DNA from: Pseudomonas sp. BN102
Lineage (GTDB): Bacteria; Pseudomonadota; Gammaproteobacteria; Pseudomonadales; Pseudomonadaceae
Length of the DNA stretch: 64,000 bases
Assembly: GCF_029871245.1 (NCBI RefSeq)
Contig: NZ_SSON01000070.1
Coordinates: forward strand, 186,001-250,000
Direction: 5' to 3'
Made by a program: the position numbers and the translations under genes. The first letter of the stretch is position 1; every line of letters begins with the position of its first letter. The notes beneath the pieces are model-generated. The model had not been told where the DNA came from. It worked only from the letters and a program-made list of their open reading frames with translations, and ran no database searches. Below are positions 25,289 to 33,917 of this stretch, piece after piece.

Positions 25289-27529
25289 TTATGCCTTGTC
25301 CGATTTGTACTCGTACTGGTAGTAGGCGTAGTTGCCGTAGTAGCCGTAGGCCGAGGCCTTGCGCTCCACGGCGTTGAAGATGGCGCCCTTGAGGTTGATG
25401 CCGTTCTGCTCGAAGCGGCGCTTGGTCAGCAGGATTTCCTTGGCGGCGTTCATGCCGAAGCGGGTGACGATCAGGCTGGTGCCCGCCTGGCGGCCCACCA
25501 GGGCGGCATCGGTTACTGCGAGGATTGGCGGGGTGTCGACTATCACCAGGTCGTAGCGGCCGCTCACCTGTTCCAGGAACCGGGTGAAGTTGGCGTGCAT
25601 CAGCAGTTCCGAGGGGTTCGGCGGAATCTGCCCACGGGTGATCATGTGCAGGTTTTCCACCTCGGTATGAGTGATGGCCGTATCCAGGTCGATGCGCGCG
25701 GCCAGCAGCTCGGAGAGGCCGTTTTCCGCCTCGTCGCGGAACATCCTGTGCAGATAGCCTTTGCGCATGTCGGCGTCCACCAGCAGTACGCGCTGACCGG
25801 TCTGGGCAACGATGGCGGCGAGGTTGGCGGAGACGAAGGACTTGCCCACGGCCGGGCTGGGGCCGGAAATCATCATGATGTTGTTCTTCGCCTCCAGGGT
25901 GGCGAAGTGCAGGCTGGTACGCAGGCTGCGCAGGGACTCCACCGCCAGGTCCGCCGGATTGGTCACCGCCAGCAGATGGGAGCCGGTGCTGGCGTGGGAC
26001 TTGCCCCTGAAGCTCTGCTCGTGGGCCGCCTGTTCCTTGCTGTGGGGGATGGCGGCGTACACCGGCAGGCCCATCTGTTCGATGACGTCCGGGTCTTCCA
26101 CGCCGCGGTTCAGTGCCTTGCGCACCAGCACATAGGCGACCGCGATCAGGCCGCCCAGCAAAGTGGCGATCATCACAATCAGCGGCTTTTTGGGTTTGAC
26201 GGGCTTCTCGACGTTGGCGTCGGCGGCGTCGATGATGCGCACGTTGCCCACGGTGCCGGCACGCAGGATATCCAGCTCCTGGGACTTGTTCAGCAACTGG
26301 GTGTAGATCTCTGTGCTCACCTGCACGTCACGGGTCAGGCGCAGCAGTTCCTGCTGGGTTTCGGGCAGGTTCTCCACCTTCTTCAACAGCTCGCGCCTGG
26401 TCTGCTCCAGTTGACCCATCTGGGTGATCAGGGCCTGGTAGCTGGGGTGCTGACGGGTGAAGCGGCGCTCCATTTCAGCACGCTTGAGCTTCTGCTCGGA
26501 AATCAGGGTTTCCAGCTGGACGATCTGGTCCAGTACCGCCTTGGTTTCGATGGTGATATCCACCGAGCGGGCGCTGGTCTGGTACGTGTTCAGCTTGGCT
26601 TCTGCCTCCTCAAGCTGCTTGCGCACTTCCGGCAGTTGCCCCTGGAGGAACTCCAGGCTCTGCGCCGCTTCGGCGGAGTTGCGCTGCACGTTCTGCAAAA
26701 CATAGAGGCGGCTCACTTCATCCAGCACGCGAGTAGCGTGCGCCGGGTCTTCGCTTTCCAGCGAGAGGGCAATGATGCCGGATTCCTTACCGCGCTCACC
26801 TGCCCCCAAGTCTTCCTGATACTGCAGGATGGTGGTCAGGCGGCGTTGCTTAACCACGCTGAATTCAGTGCCAGCATTGGCGCGCAGCTCAGCGACTTGC
26901 AGCTTGAAGCCGTCTTGCTCGATCTGGGCGCCGACATTGCCGGTCAGAACGGCCTCATCGTCTTCATTCAACAGAGTGAAGGCGCCATTGCCTTCCGCGC
27001 GGAGGGTCAGCTCCTTGCCCAGGTAACTATCGGGTACTTCCAGCTGGAAGATGTCCAGCTTTTCACCGCCCCAGGCGAAGCCACTGAGGCCAAAGAGTGG
27101 CCCCGCAAGCTCCTGACCGGGTTCGGGCTGGAAGCGCCGCGCGAGGAACCGGCCGAACAGCGGGAAGTGATGGGGCTCGACAATCACATCCAGCTTGAGG
27201 TTTTCCACCGCCTGGCCCAGCACGGCGCGGGATTTCAGCAGTTCGATTTCAGTGACCGCCGCCGAGGTGCCGCCGAACATCTCGGTCATTTCCGACATGC
27301 CGGTCATGGCTGCCAGGCCGCCCTTTTTCTCCTCCACCTGCACCAGGGCGTTGGCCTGGTACACGGGGGGAGTCAGCACGGCATAGGCCGCGCCCATTAC
27401 GGTAAAGAAGGCGGTGATGCCGACGATCAGCCACTTGTTGTCCAGCAGGGTGCCGGCCAGCGCGAGCAGGTCGATATCGTCATCGTCATCACGGGTGTCC
27501 TGCACGGGCAGGCTGTTTTGGCTGGTCAT
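25289..27529 (-). CDS. wzc: Wzc-type polysaccharide co-polymerase and tyrosine autokinase (system 1)
   Basis: This 746-residue inner-membrane BY-kinase controls chain length and export with Wza. An Asp-rich N-terminus precedes membrane segment 1 (about 33-53). The periplasmic Wzz domain with long coiled coils follows (about 54-430), then the GNVR-type region, membrane segment 2 (about 440-460) and the kinase. Kinase motifs are Walker A GPSPAVGKS, Walker A' LLVDADMRKG and Walker B VIVDTPP. The tail carries eight tyrosines (YGYYGNYAYYQYEY), the autophosphorylation cluster. It follows wzb by 22 bases. Confidence 0.95.
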   Translation of the reverse strand: MTSQNSLPVQDTRDDDDDIDLLALAGTLLDNKWLIVGITAFFTVMGAAYAVLTPPVYQANALVQVEEKKGGLAAMTGMSEMTEMFGGTSAAVTEIELLKSRAVLGQAVENLKLDVIVEPHHFPLFGRFLARRFQPEPGQELAGPLFGLSGFAWGGEKLDIFQLEVPDSYLGKELTLRAEGNGAFTLLNEDDEAVLTGNVGAQIEQDGFKLQVAELRANAGTEFSVVKQRRLTTILQYQEDLGAGERGKESGIIALSLESEDPAHATRVLDEVSRLYVLQNVQRNSAEAAQSLEFLQGQLPEVRKQLEEAEAKLNTYQTSARSVDITIETKAVLDQIVQLETLISEQKLKRAEMERRFTRQHPSYQALITQMGQLEQTRRELLKKVENLPETQQELLRLTRDVQVSTEIYTQLLNKSQELDILRAGTVGNVRIIDAADANVEKPVKPKKPLIVMIATLLGGLIAVAYVLVRKALNRGVEDPDVIEQMGLPVYAAIPHSKEQAAHEQSFRGKSHASTGSHLLAVTNPADLAVESLRSLRTSLHFATLEAKNNIMMISGPSPAVGKSFVSANLAAIVAQTGQRVLLVDADMRKGYLHRMFRDEAENGLSELLAARIDLDTAITHTEVENLHMITRGQIPPNPSELLMHANFTRFLEQVSGRYDLVIVDTPPILAVTDAALVGRQAGTSLIVTRFGMNAAKEILLTKRRFEQNGINLKGAIFNAVERKASAYGYYGNYAYYQYEYKSDKA

Positions 27530-27551
27530 CTGGAGCGCTTCTTCAAGGGGG

Positions 27552-27986
27552 TCAGAGTTTTTGCGACCAGCTTTCGACGCCTTGCGCCATCAGCTGATAG
27601 ACATGTTCGAAGGCAGGCTTTTGCTGGCGATAGGGGTCAGGGATTTCCTGATTGCCCTGCCATTTGCCGAGAAGGAAGGTCTTGCCCCGCGCTTCTGGCG
27701 CCAGTTGCACGATCCGCTGGATATGGCCCTGCTCCATGGTGAGGATCAGGTCGTACTGGCGCAGCATTTCACGGGTCAGTTGGCGGCCCTGGTGGTCGGG
27801 GTGGTCCCCGCCGTGCTCACGCAGCACTTCGAGTGCGGTGGCGTCCATGGGCTTGCCCTCCAGGGCATGGATGCCCGCGGAGGCGACGGTGATCCCGCGC
27901 GGGGCGAGTCTGGATACGAGCAGGGCTTCGGCGGTCGGGCTGCGGCAGATATTGCCGATGCAGACAACCAGGATGTTCTTGAACAT
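27552..27986 (-). CDS. wzb: Wzb-type low-molecular-weight protein tyrosine phosphatase
   Basis: The 144-residue phosphatase should dephosphorylate the Wzc tyrosine cluster, allowing cycling of polymer assembly. The active-site loop is C9-IGNIC-R15-S16 and the general-acid motif DPYR lies near 116. The start at 27986 was chosen because the family begins FKNILVVCIGNICRSP. An in-frame start at 28175 would add 63 residues with no similarity. It is first in the wzb-wzc-rfaH series. Confidence 0.93.
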   Translation of the reverse strand: MFKNILVVCIGNICRSPTAEALLVSRLAPRGITVASAGIHALEGKPMDATALEVLREHGGDHPDHQGRQLTREMLRQYDLILTMEQGHIQRIVQLAPEARGKTFLLGKWQGNQEIPDPYRQQKPAFEHVYQLMAQGVESWSQKL

Positions 27987-28529
27987 AAGGGCCAGCACGG
28001 GTTGCAGGGTCGTTTTTACAGCCGCGCGGGTGTGCTGCGAAGGAGGAAAGCGGATTCCGTTCCAACATCCCGATACGGCATCCCCAGAATTTCGCAACTG
28101 CTGGGGAGCGTGAAGGGGGGCAACTGTAGGGGGGGCGGGGATGAGGGTCAAGACTCCTTGGTCGCTTTCTGCCATAGAAACGAGCCTCGGTCCGATATGT
28201 TGGCCCGGGCAGGGTGGGCGAATATTCGACCCAACGTCAGGCGCAGCTTCATATGAACTTGGGAAACCACGTTTCAGAACGGGGTGATGAATAACTGACT
28301 CTGCCCGTTACTTAAGTTGTTTGGATAGAGCGCCGAAGTCGGCCAGGTAGGGTGCGCTGTGCACACCAGCGGTTGGGCGTGGCGTCGGATCTGATCTCGG
28401 GATTGGTGCGCATGGCGCACCCTACGAAGTTGACCCCCGGAGGTCCCGAGGGCAGACCTTTGGTCTGCTTCGCGAATGAATTCGCCCCCACAAGGTTCGC
28501 CCAGCTCCTTTTAGATGTAGGGCACTGGA
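27987..28529. other. intergenic region upstream of wzb
   Basis: Bases 27987-28240 should carry the wzb promoter; the segment GAATATTC near 28220 is a small palindrome. From 28245 to about 28440 the sequence is homologous to 33095-33290. A GTAGGGTGCGC element sits at 28347-28425 and a GAATTCGCCCCCACAA repeat arm at 28458-28494. No gene is supported. Confidence 0.55.
28347..28425. repeat. GTAGGGTGCGC dispersed repeat, copy 1
   Basis: A 79-base element with inverted ends GTAGGGTGCGC and GCGCACCCTAC around a GGTTGGGCGTGGCG core. Two further copies are at 33199-33278 and 51148-51226. Its size and palindromic ends suggest a REP or miniature element without coding capacity. Confidence 0.82.
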
Positions 28530-29189
28530 TCACTTGATTGTGGCGAGGCGTCGCTCATCTGTTGGCTGCAGTTTCGCCTGGAGCAGCATCCATTCCCGCT
28601 GGATGACCGAATAGGGAATGAACACGCTGATTCGCTGGGCTCCCTGCAAGCCCGGGTGGTGGCTGACGTCGTTGAGGTTGACTGAGTAGATGCCCATGTT
28701 GATGCCGACAATGCTGCCGTCTTCGGCCATCACCGGGCCACCCGACATGCCTTTGGCGATGGGGGCGTCATGAATGGCGTAGAGCTCGCCGCTGTCTTCA
28801 TTGGTATTGAGGAAGGGCGCCGGATAAACCTTGCCATGGCTGCTGCCGCCAACCAGATAAGGGCTGGAGCCTGCGGCAGTGATGCTTTCGCCCGGTTGCG
28901 CGGTGCGCCAGCTCGGTATTTTGCCGTTGGCCTTGTGCCTTATGAACACCAGGTCGCAGCCCGTACTGCAGCGGTACTTCTCGTAGGGGATCAGCGGCGT
29001 GTGGGCAGTGGTGACGGCGTATTCCTCGTTCCACTGCACGGCCGAAGCCATATAGAAGTAGGGAAGCGGAAAGCCCGAGAAAATCGAGAAGTACGTTTCT
29101 GTGCTGGGGCCTGAAATATCAGGTTTGACCAATCCGTTGCATCCTGCACACAAGGCTCCTGCCATGAAGATGGCGGCAATCTTGCGCAT
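28530..29189 (-). CDS. exported trypsin-like serine protease
   Basis: A 219-residue exported protein whose N-terminus (MRKIAAIFMAGALCAGC) is a signal sequence with a CAG-C lipobox-like end at Cys17. The chymotrypsin-fold triad can be traced as His63 (TTAHTP), Asp79 (GCDLVF) and Ser149 (KGMSGGPV), followed by GSIVGINMG, the usual closing strand. No PDZ domain is present, unlike DegP/DegS. It stands alone between the two polysaccharide systems. Its substrate is unknown; processing of exported polysaccharide proteins is one possibility. Confidence 0.82.
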   Translation of the reverse strand: MRKIAAIFMAGALCAGCNGLVKPDISGPSTETYFSIFSGFPLPYFYMASAVQWNEEYAVTTAHTPLIPYEKYRCSTGCDLVFIRHKANGKIPSWRTAQPGESITAAGSSPYLVGGSSHGKVYPAPFLNTNEDSGELYAIHDAPIAKGMSGGPVMAEDGSIVGINMGIYSVNLNDVSHHPGLQGAQRISVFIPYSVIQREWMLLQAKLQPTDERRLATIK

Positions 29190-29945
29190 GGTGGCTCACC
29201 GACGTTTTGCTTTAAGAGGCGCCTCTCCTGGCTGGGTTATGTCCGCCGGTGCCCCTGTACTGCTTCATCAGGTAAAGCCCGTTGCCATCACTTATGGGTG
29301 ACGAACGGTAGTCACATTGGATCGCGTCGATATAGGTCAAATAGCGTTTGACCATATGACCGCTGGTCTGGATTGCCCGGACGTTGGAGTGGGGTGCACG
29401 GCTGGCAATTTGCTGCTACGGCTCCAAAAGCTGCGTCGCGCCAAGGGGTTGCGTTGCTGCTAATTCGTTTGCAAATCAATCCAGAAGGATCAATGAGCCG
29501 ATTTGTAGTTCCCGCTAGTCGTTATTTTGGCGGGGCTTGTCGGCCCGCCCGCCATTTGCCCCGGCTTGGCTTTTAGACGGAAGGACATGTGATAGCCGCG
29601 TGTTGGATGGCTGTAGCCGAACCCATTCGGCATCAGGTGCCTCGCCGCATGGCCACCCGCGAGTACGCCGGACGCTCACCTTCACTTTTCGGGTAGTGCG
29701 ACTCGATCGGTGCATTCAAACTCTGCCGTCGCACCGCCTGAGCTTGCGGTCCGCGTACGTATCGGCAAAGGTCATCTGCTTCACCAGATGGATTGGCTAA
29801 CGGGTTCGACCTATTGCACCAGAAACCGGAAGCCCTTCTTAGACCTTCCTGTGGTTCGACAGTCTTCCGTCTGTGGAGTCATCCTTGACCGCAGTAGTCT
29901 TTTTATTCACATTTTTCGCTGCTTTATATTTAGCGATTAAGGTTA
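29190..29945. other. 756-base stretch without a recognised gene
   Basis: Upstream of the protease gene lies a dyad (29335-29353). The rest, about 29360-29945, includes a CCCGCC/GGCGGG-rich segment near 29530-29560 and an AT-rich end before ugd. Short open frames here look random and no function or family is visible. Confidence 0.5.
29335..29353. promoter_or_regulatory. dyad, possible operator
   Basis: GGTCAAA and TTTGACC flank a five-base centre, about 146 bases upstream of the protease start. A second CCATATGACC follows at once. The regulator is unknown. Confidence 0.35.
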
Positions 29946-31268
29946 TTACCGGCCAATAGACAGGTACGTGAAGCCTTTTTGGGTCATCCGCTTCCGCTCA
30001 AACAAATTGCGGCCATCAAAGATAACCGGCTGTTTAAGTTGCGTCTTGATGAAATCGAAGTCTGGCGCCTTGAATGCTTGCCACTCTGTAACGATTATCA
30101 GGGCATCGGCGCCTTTCAACGCAGCCTCTTTGGTACCGCACAGGCTCAATGCTTCATCATTACCATATAGGCTCTGGGCTTCTTCCATAGCTTCCGGGTC
30201 GTATGCCTGGACTTTTGCACCTGCCTTCCAGAGTGCTTCCATCAGCACTCGACTCGGCGCTTCACGCATATCATCGGTATTGGGTTTGAAACTAAGCCCC
30301 CACAGGGCAAAATTTTTGCCGCGCAGATCGCTATTGAAGTGCTGGAAGATCTTGCTGAACAGCACGGTTTTTTGTTCGTTGTTACGGTCTTCGACCGCCT
30401 TAAGCACCTTGGCGTCAAAGCCGATGCTGTCCGCAGTGCTAATCAACGCCCGGGTGTCTTTAGGGAAGCAGGAGCCGCCGTAGCCGGCACCGGCATAGAT
30501 GAAGTGGTAGCCAATGCGCGGGTCAGAGCCTATTCCTTGGCGAACCATTTCAATATCGGCACCCAGCTGTTCCGCCAGGTTGGCCATTTCGTTCATAAAG
30601 CTGATTTTGGTGGCCAGCATGCAGTTGGCTGCATACTTGGTAAGCTCTGCGCTGCGCACATCCATGACGATGATTCTTTCACGGTTGCGATTGAACGGAG
30701 CGTAAAGCTCCCGCATGAACTCTTCAGTCTGTTGGCTACCGGTACCGATGATGATGCGGTCCGGGCGCATGCAGTCGGCAACCGCGGAACCTTCCTTGAG
30801 GAATTCCGGGTTGGAGGCGACATCGAAGGCCAAGTCCTCCCGGCCACGCTCGGCGAGGATTTTGGTCACACAGGCACTGATCTTGTCAGCTGTGCCTACG
30901 GGCACAGTGGACTTGTCGATGATGATCTGGTGGCTTTCCATGTTGCGAGCAATGGTCTCTGCCACGGCAAGCACGTATTTCACGTCTGCCGAGCCGTCTT
31001 CACCAGGCGGGGTGCCGACTGCAATGAATTGAATTTCCCCGTGTTTCACCCCGGCAGCAGCATCTGTGGTGAAGTTGAGGCGCCCAGCTGCATGGTTTTC
31101 CTTGACCAGGTTTTCCAGGCCGGGTTCATAGATTTGGATATCGCCCTGCTTGAGACGCTCAACCTTATTGGCATCCACATCGATGCATACAACGTCGTGG
31201 CCTACTTCTGCGAGAACTGCACCTTGCACCAGGCCGACGTAGCCGATGCCAAAAACGGTCACTTTCAT
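29946..31268 (-). CDS. ugd: UDP-glucose 6-dehydrogenase
   Basis: The 440-residue enzyme oxidises UDP-glucose to UDP-glucuronate. The NAD loop is GIGYVG at 7-12, the substrate lid includes [12 protein letters not shown] near 85-96, and the catalytic Cys267 sits in [11 protein letters not shown], the Ugd version of the motif. It stands alone on the minus strand, right after a decayed wcaJ/beta-CASP remnant, so it may be the survivor of an older polysaccharide operon. Either system could use UDP-glucuronate. GDP-mannose dehydrogenase is less likely, given the motif and length. Confidence 0.93.
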   Translation of the reverse strand: MKVTVFGIGYVGLVQGAVLAEVGHDVVCIDVDANKVERLKQGDIQIYEPGLENLVKENHAAGRLNFTTDAAAGVKHGEIQFIAVGTPPGEDGSADVKYVLAVAETIARNMESHQIIIDKSTVPVGTADKISACVTKILAERGREDLAFDVASNPEFLKEGSAVADCMRPDRIIIGTGSQQTEEFMRELYAPFNRNRERIIVMDVRSAELTKYAANCMLATKISFMNEMANLAEQLGADIEMVRQGIGSDPRIGYHFIYAGAGYGGSCFPKDTRALISTADSIGFDAKVLKAVEDRNNEQKTVLFSKIFQHFNSDLRGKNFALWGLSFKPNTDDMREAPSRVLMEALWKAGAKVQAYDPEAMEEAQSLYGNDEALSLCGTKEAALKGADALIIVTEWQAFKAPDFDFIKTQLKQPVIFDGRNLFERKRMTQKGFTYLSIGR

Positions 31269-31277
31269 GGGGTTCCC

Positions 31278-31640
31278 TCAGCGCTTGAATCGATTGAATG
31301 GCGTGAGCACCAGCGTCTTGGGCTCTGGTGAGATCAATACTAGGCGATGGGTAGGTAGTGCGGATTTTTCTTCTCGCTGGCGGTCACCATAGGTGCTTTG
31401 CAGTACCTGGATGTCGTTTATCCAGCGCAATTCAAGCTCGTGTAGCTGGGGGGTTGGCGCGGAACGGCGTTGGACCTGGGGTTGGTGCAAGCGGTTGCCT
31501 GGGCGTGTCGGTACGACTGGAACTTGCCCTGGGGCGGCCCTGCGATGGGGAGGCTGGCTCGCCTTCGTGTGGCTAGCGGCGGTGGACTTCCAGCGAAATC
31601 TCGTCAGTCCGGATAAAAACAAATAGTCAAGAAAGTTCAT
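31278..31640 (-). pseudogene. decayed fusion of wcaJ 5' end and beta-CASP gene fragment
   Basis: The frame encodes a wcaJ-like N-terminal tail (VPTRPGNRLHQPQVQ beside VPTHTQAASQRPQAQ of the system 1 enzyme) joined directly to a beta-CASP fragment (WINDIQVLQSTYGDR beside [15 protein letters not shown]). At the DNA level about 31446-31605 aligns with 23975-24115, including sequence upstream of the wcaJ start. Order and strand match the intact wcaJ and beta-CASP genes at 20807-24038, so about 2 kb was lost between the two fragments. It is unlikely to make a working protein. Confidence 0.8.
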
Positions 31641-32337
31641 ACGACTGCAAGTGCAGCTTTATGTTTTCCACGTCATTGTTCATGAGTACATCAATAACCG
31701 ATAGCCCAGCGACGAACTCTCTTGCGCTGATTTGTTTATAGCTTTTTAATTTCGGATTCACAAATGACAGGTTTACGCCTCTGTCGGCGAAATAATCCTT
31801 TTCATACAGTTCAGTTCCTCCTATGGAGTTAACGTAATTATCTGAATCAAGAAGCTTTGTTATTTCAATGAGTCTGTCTGGCCTGGCCATGCCCCTTGTA
31901 TTCGAAAAGCAGGCCGAAGAGCGAACGAATTTCTTGTCCACTCCAATCACCTCATAAAACCTCTCGATCGATTTTATTGCCACATCAGAAATTGAACTCT
32001 GTTCGGTGCTTAGGACGTCAAGAACATACCTGTAGCCAACTTCGTAGAAGGGGCATTTTCCATAGGCTAGCTGTATCTGCTTCAGGAATTTCCGTTTAAA
32101 GTCGTCAAAAGAATGCGTCTTGATGTCGCAGATTAGTTTATTCTGGCTGCCATTCGACAGTGGGATGGTGAAGTTGTATGGGGTCCCGTTTATCAGGATT
32201 CTATTGCGATTTATCCATCCGCGGTTTATGAAGTTCACGTCATCATAAAAAACAAATACGTCACTCTCCTCGATCAGGCAGAAATACCCAATATAGGGAA
32301 AGACATACGGCTGCATTATTGATATGGTGTTGGGCAT
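31627..32337 (-). CDS. WbqC family protein (copy 1)
   Basis: A 236-residue WbqC-family protein. Family motifs are SIMQPYVFPYIGYF at the start, INRGWINRNRIL, IPL, a PFY segment and SIGGTELY near the C-terminus. WbqC-like proteins occur in O-antigen and capsule clusters and are thought to act in nucleotide-sugar amine modification, but the reaction is not settled. The ATG at 32337 places the conserved strand at the N-terminus; starts at 32349 and 32397 are alternatives. It is AT-rich and stands alone. A paralogue lies at 47117-47854. Confidence 0.83.
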   Translation of the reverse strand: MPNTISIMQPYVFPYIGYFCLIEESDVFVFYDDVNFINRGWINRNRILINGTPYNFTIPLSNGSQNKLICDIKTHSFDDFKRKFLKQIQLAYGKCPFYEVGYRYVLDVLSTEQSSISDVAIKSIERFYEVIGVDKKFVRSSACFSNTRGMARPDRLIEITKLLDSDNYVNSIGGTELYEKDYFADRGVNLSFVNPKLKSYKQISAREFVAGLSVIDVLMNNDVENIKLHLQSYELS

Positions 32338-33410
32338 ATTGCGCACCATCAAACGAGGATTCAGCTTTGCGGAGATTCTAGCAGTGCCCGCATCCACTGT
32401 TTTCTATGTTGCAGTCGAAGGTTATTCGAAATGTTTCATGCTGCCTGCGTAAAGTGTTGGTATTTGGCTTCCAGACCCGTAGGGGCGTACGGCGCTCCGC
32501 TTTAGCCCACAGTTGAACTTGCTGGTGAGCTAAAGCCCTACCTACCTGGTATTGCGCCCCAGCGTGGATTTCTTGGAAGCAGCAAACGCAGGCATAACTG
32601 AATATCTCGACGTTTCGATACTTTACCCAGGCACTCTAGCCAGCCTGATAGGTGATGCGAGATAGGGTGTTATCTGTCTTCTCTCCGGGCTTCTTCACTC
32701 CACACTTGGCATAGGTGGAACTGCCTGCGACAGTCCCTGGCGAGCCTCTCTGAACTTCGTGCTGCGCACCTAAAACCCCTTTACAGTCGTCACAAGGTGC
32801 TTCTCCAGTGCGAGCGGACAGGCGTTAAGAATTCCTGATCGCCGGTTGCCGTCGAATCGTTACCGGACTGATGTAGCCCGGCATCGAATGACGTCGACGG
32901 TGGCGGCAAATTGAGACTGGTCGGCTCGATCTGCTTTCTCCTGGCCGCGTGGTATCGACGATGGTGCCCTGGAGCAAGGACGAGTCACGATCTGTGCGAG
33001 TCGCCGGTAAGAAAGCTCTGTTCAGCCGCCTGATGGATGGCACCGAGCCATGATGTGCCCTATGTTCTTATGGTCACGAGGCGCAATGCATCACTTCATT
33101 TGAGCTCGGGAAACCACGGCCTTAAGACGTCGTCATGAGTAACTGGCTCTGCCCTTTACGGCTCGAGTTGTTTGGAGTGAGCGACTGGAGCCAGCCAGGT
33201 AGGGTGCGCCGTGCGCACCGACGGTTGGGCGTGGCGCAGCGGCTGATCCGGGGCAAGTGGTGCGCATGGCGCACCTACGGTGGCCCAAGCGCTGGAGTTA
33301 TGCCAGGGCTGCGACGGTAGGCGTCGCCCCTTCCAGAGGGCCAAAGCAAGTCGACGTTCTACGAACGTGGATGGTTACTGGCCGCGTCATAAGCAAGGGA
33401 GTTTCCACGG
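32338..33410. other. 1.07-kb stretch without an intact gene
   Basis: A minus-strand frame at about 32860-33043 contains LLQGTIVDTT, which recalls the GTIVDAT motif of IS5-family transposases, but it is too short and broken to name. Bases 33095-33290 repeat 28245-28440. The remainder shows only short random frames. The end of the stretch holds the promoter region of rfaH-2. Confidence 0.45.
33199..33278. repeat. GTAGGGTGCGC dispersed repeat, copy 2
   Basis: Same element as 28347-28425, with ends GTAGGGTGCGC and GCGCACCTAC. Here the homology with the first locus also extends about 100 bases to the left (GGGAAACCACG…AACTGGCTCTGCCC), so the two loci share a larger block. Confidence 0.82.
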
Positions 33411-33917
33411 ATGAGTTCCAGTCAGGAAAGCGCAGGTAGAGCCTGGTACGTGGTTCAGTGCAAGGTGCGCCAGGAAGAGCGCGCCGAGGAAAATCTGCTG
33501 CGTCAGGGCTATGCCTGCTATCACCCCAAACTCAGGCGTGAGCGCCTGGCCAAGGGGCGGCGGGAGATCGCGGAAGAGTCACTTTTCCCCGGATACCTGT
33601 TCGTCCATCTCAGCCAGGAGGATAACTGGGGGCCCTTGCGCTCTACGCGAGGTGTCAGCCGTATCGTGAGCTTTGGCAATCAGCCGGCGATTCTCAGTGA
33701 CAGCCTGATCGAACAACTACAGCAGCGCGAACATGTGCCTTGCGCAGTGGAGATGCTCTCGGTTGGTGAAAAGGTTCGTATCAACGATGGGCCATTTACC
33801 GACCTTGAGGCCATTTTCATGGCAATGGATGGGGAGGAGCGGGTGGTTCTGCTGCTCAAGTTTTTGCAGCGCGAGCAGAAGCTTCTCATGCCTTTGGCCG
33901 GCATCAGAAAGCTCTGA
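33411..33917 (+). CDS. rfaH: RfaH-type transcription antiterminator (paralogue 2)
   Basis: A 168-residue NusG-family protein, the same length as paralogue 1 but clearly diverged. NGN domain motifs are WYVVQCKVRQEERAEENL and EESLFPGYLFVHL; the KOW domain has GEKVRINDGPFTDLEAIF and ends MPLAGIRKL, close to E. coli RfaH. It precedes, on the same strand, the ops site at 34809-34819 that opens system 2, so each polysaccharide system has its own nearby RfaH. Start at ATG 33411, with AAGGGAG upstream at 33397-33403. Confidence 0.92.
   Translation: MSSSQESAGRAWYVVQCKVRQEERAEENLLRQGYACYHPKLRRERLAKGRREIAEESLFPGYLFVHLSQEDNWGPLRSTRGVSRIVSFGNQPAILSDSLIEQLQQREHVPCAVEMLSVGEKVRINDGPFTDLEAIFMAMDGEERVVLLLKFLQREQKLLMPLAGIRKL

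Noticed and set aside
25097-27742. 881-codon open frame on the plus strand opposite wzc
   Set aside because: It is antisense to a complete BY-kinase with all motifs; long antisense frames are expected in high-GC DNA and the translation has no recognisable domain.
29537-29800. 87-codon plus-strand frame and a matching minus-strand frame in the gap before ugd
   Set aside because: No ribosome site, signal or similarity; composition looks random.
32825-33043. Possible IS5-type transposase fragment (LLQGTIVDTT)
   Set aside because: Only one short motif-like stretch, no terminal repeats and a broken frame; kept as a note, not as a feature.
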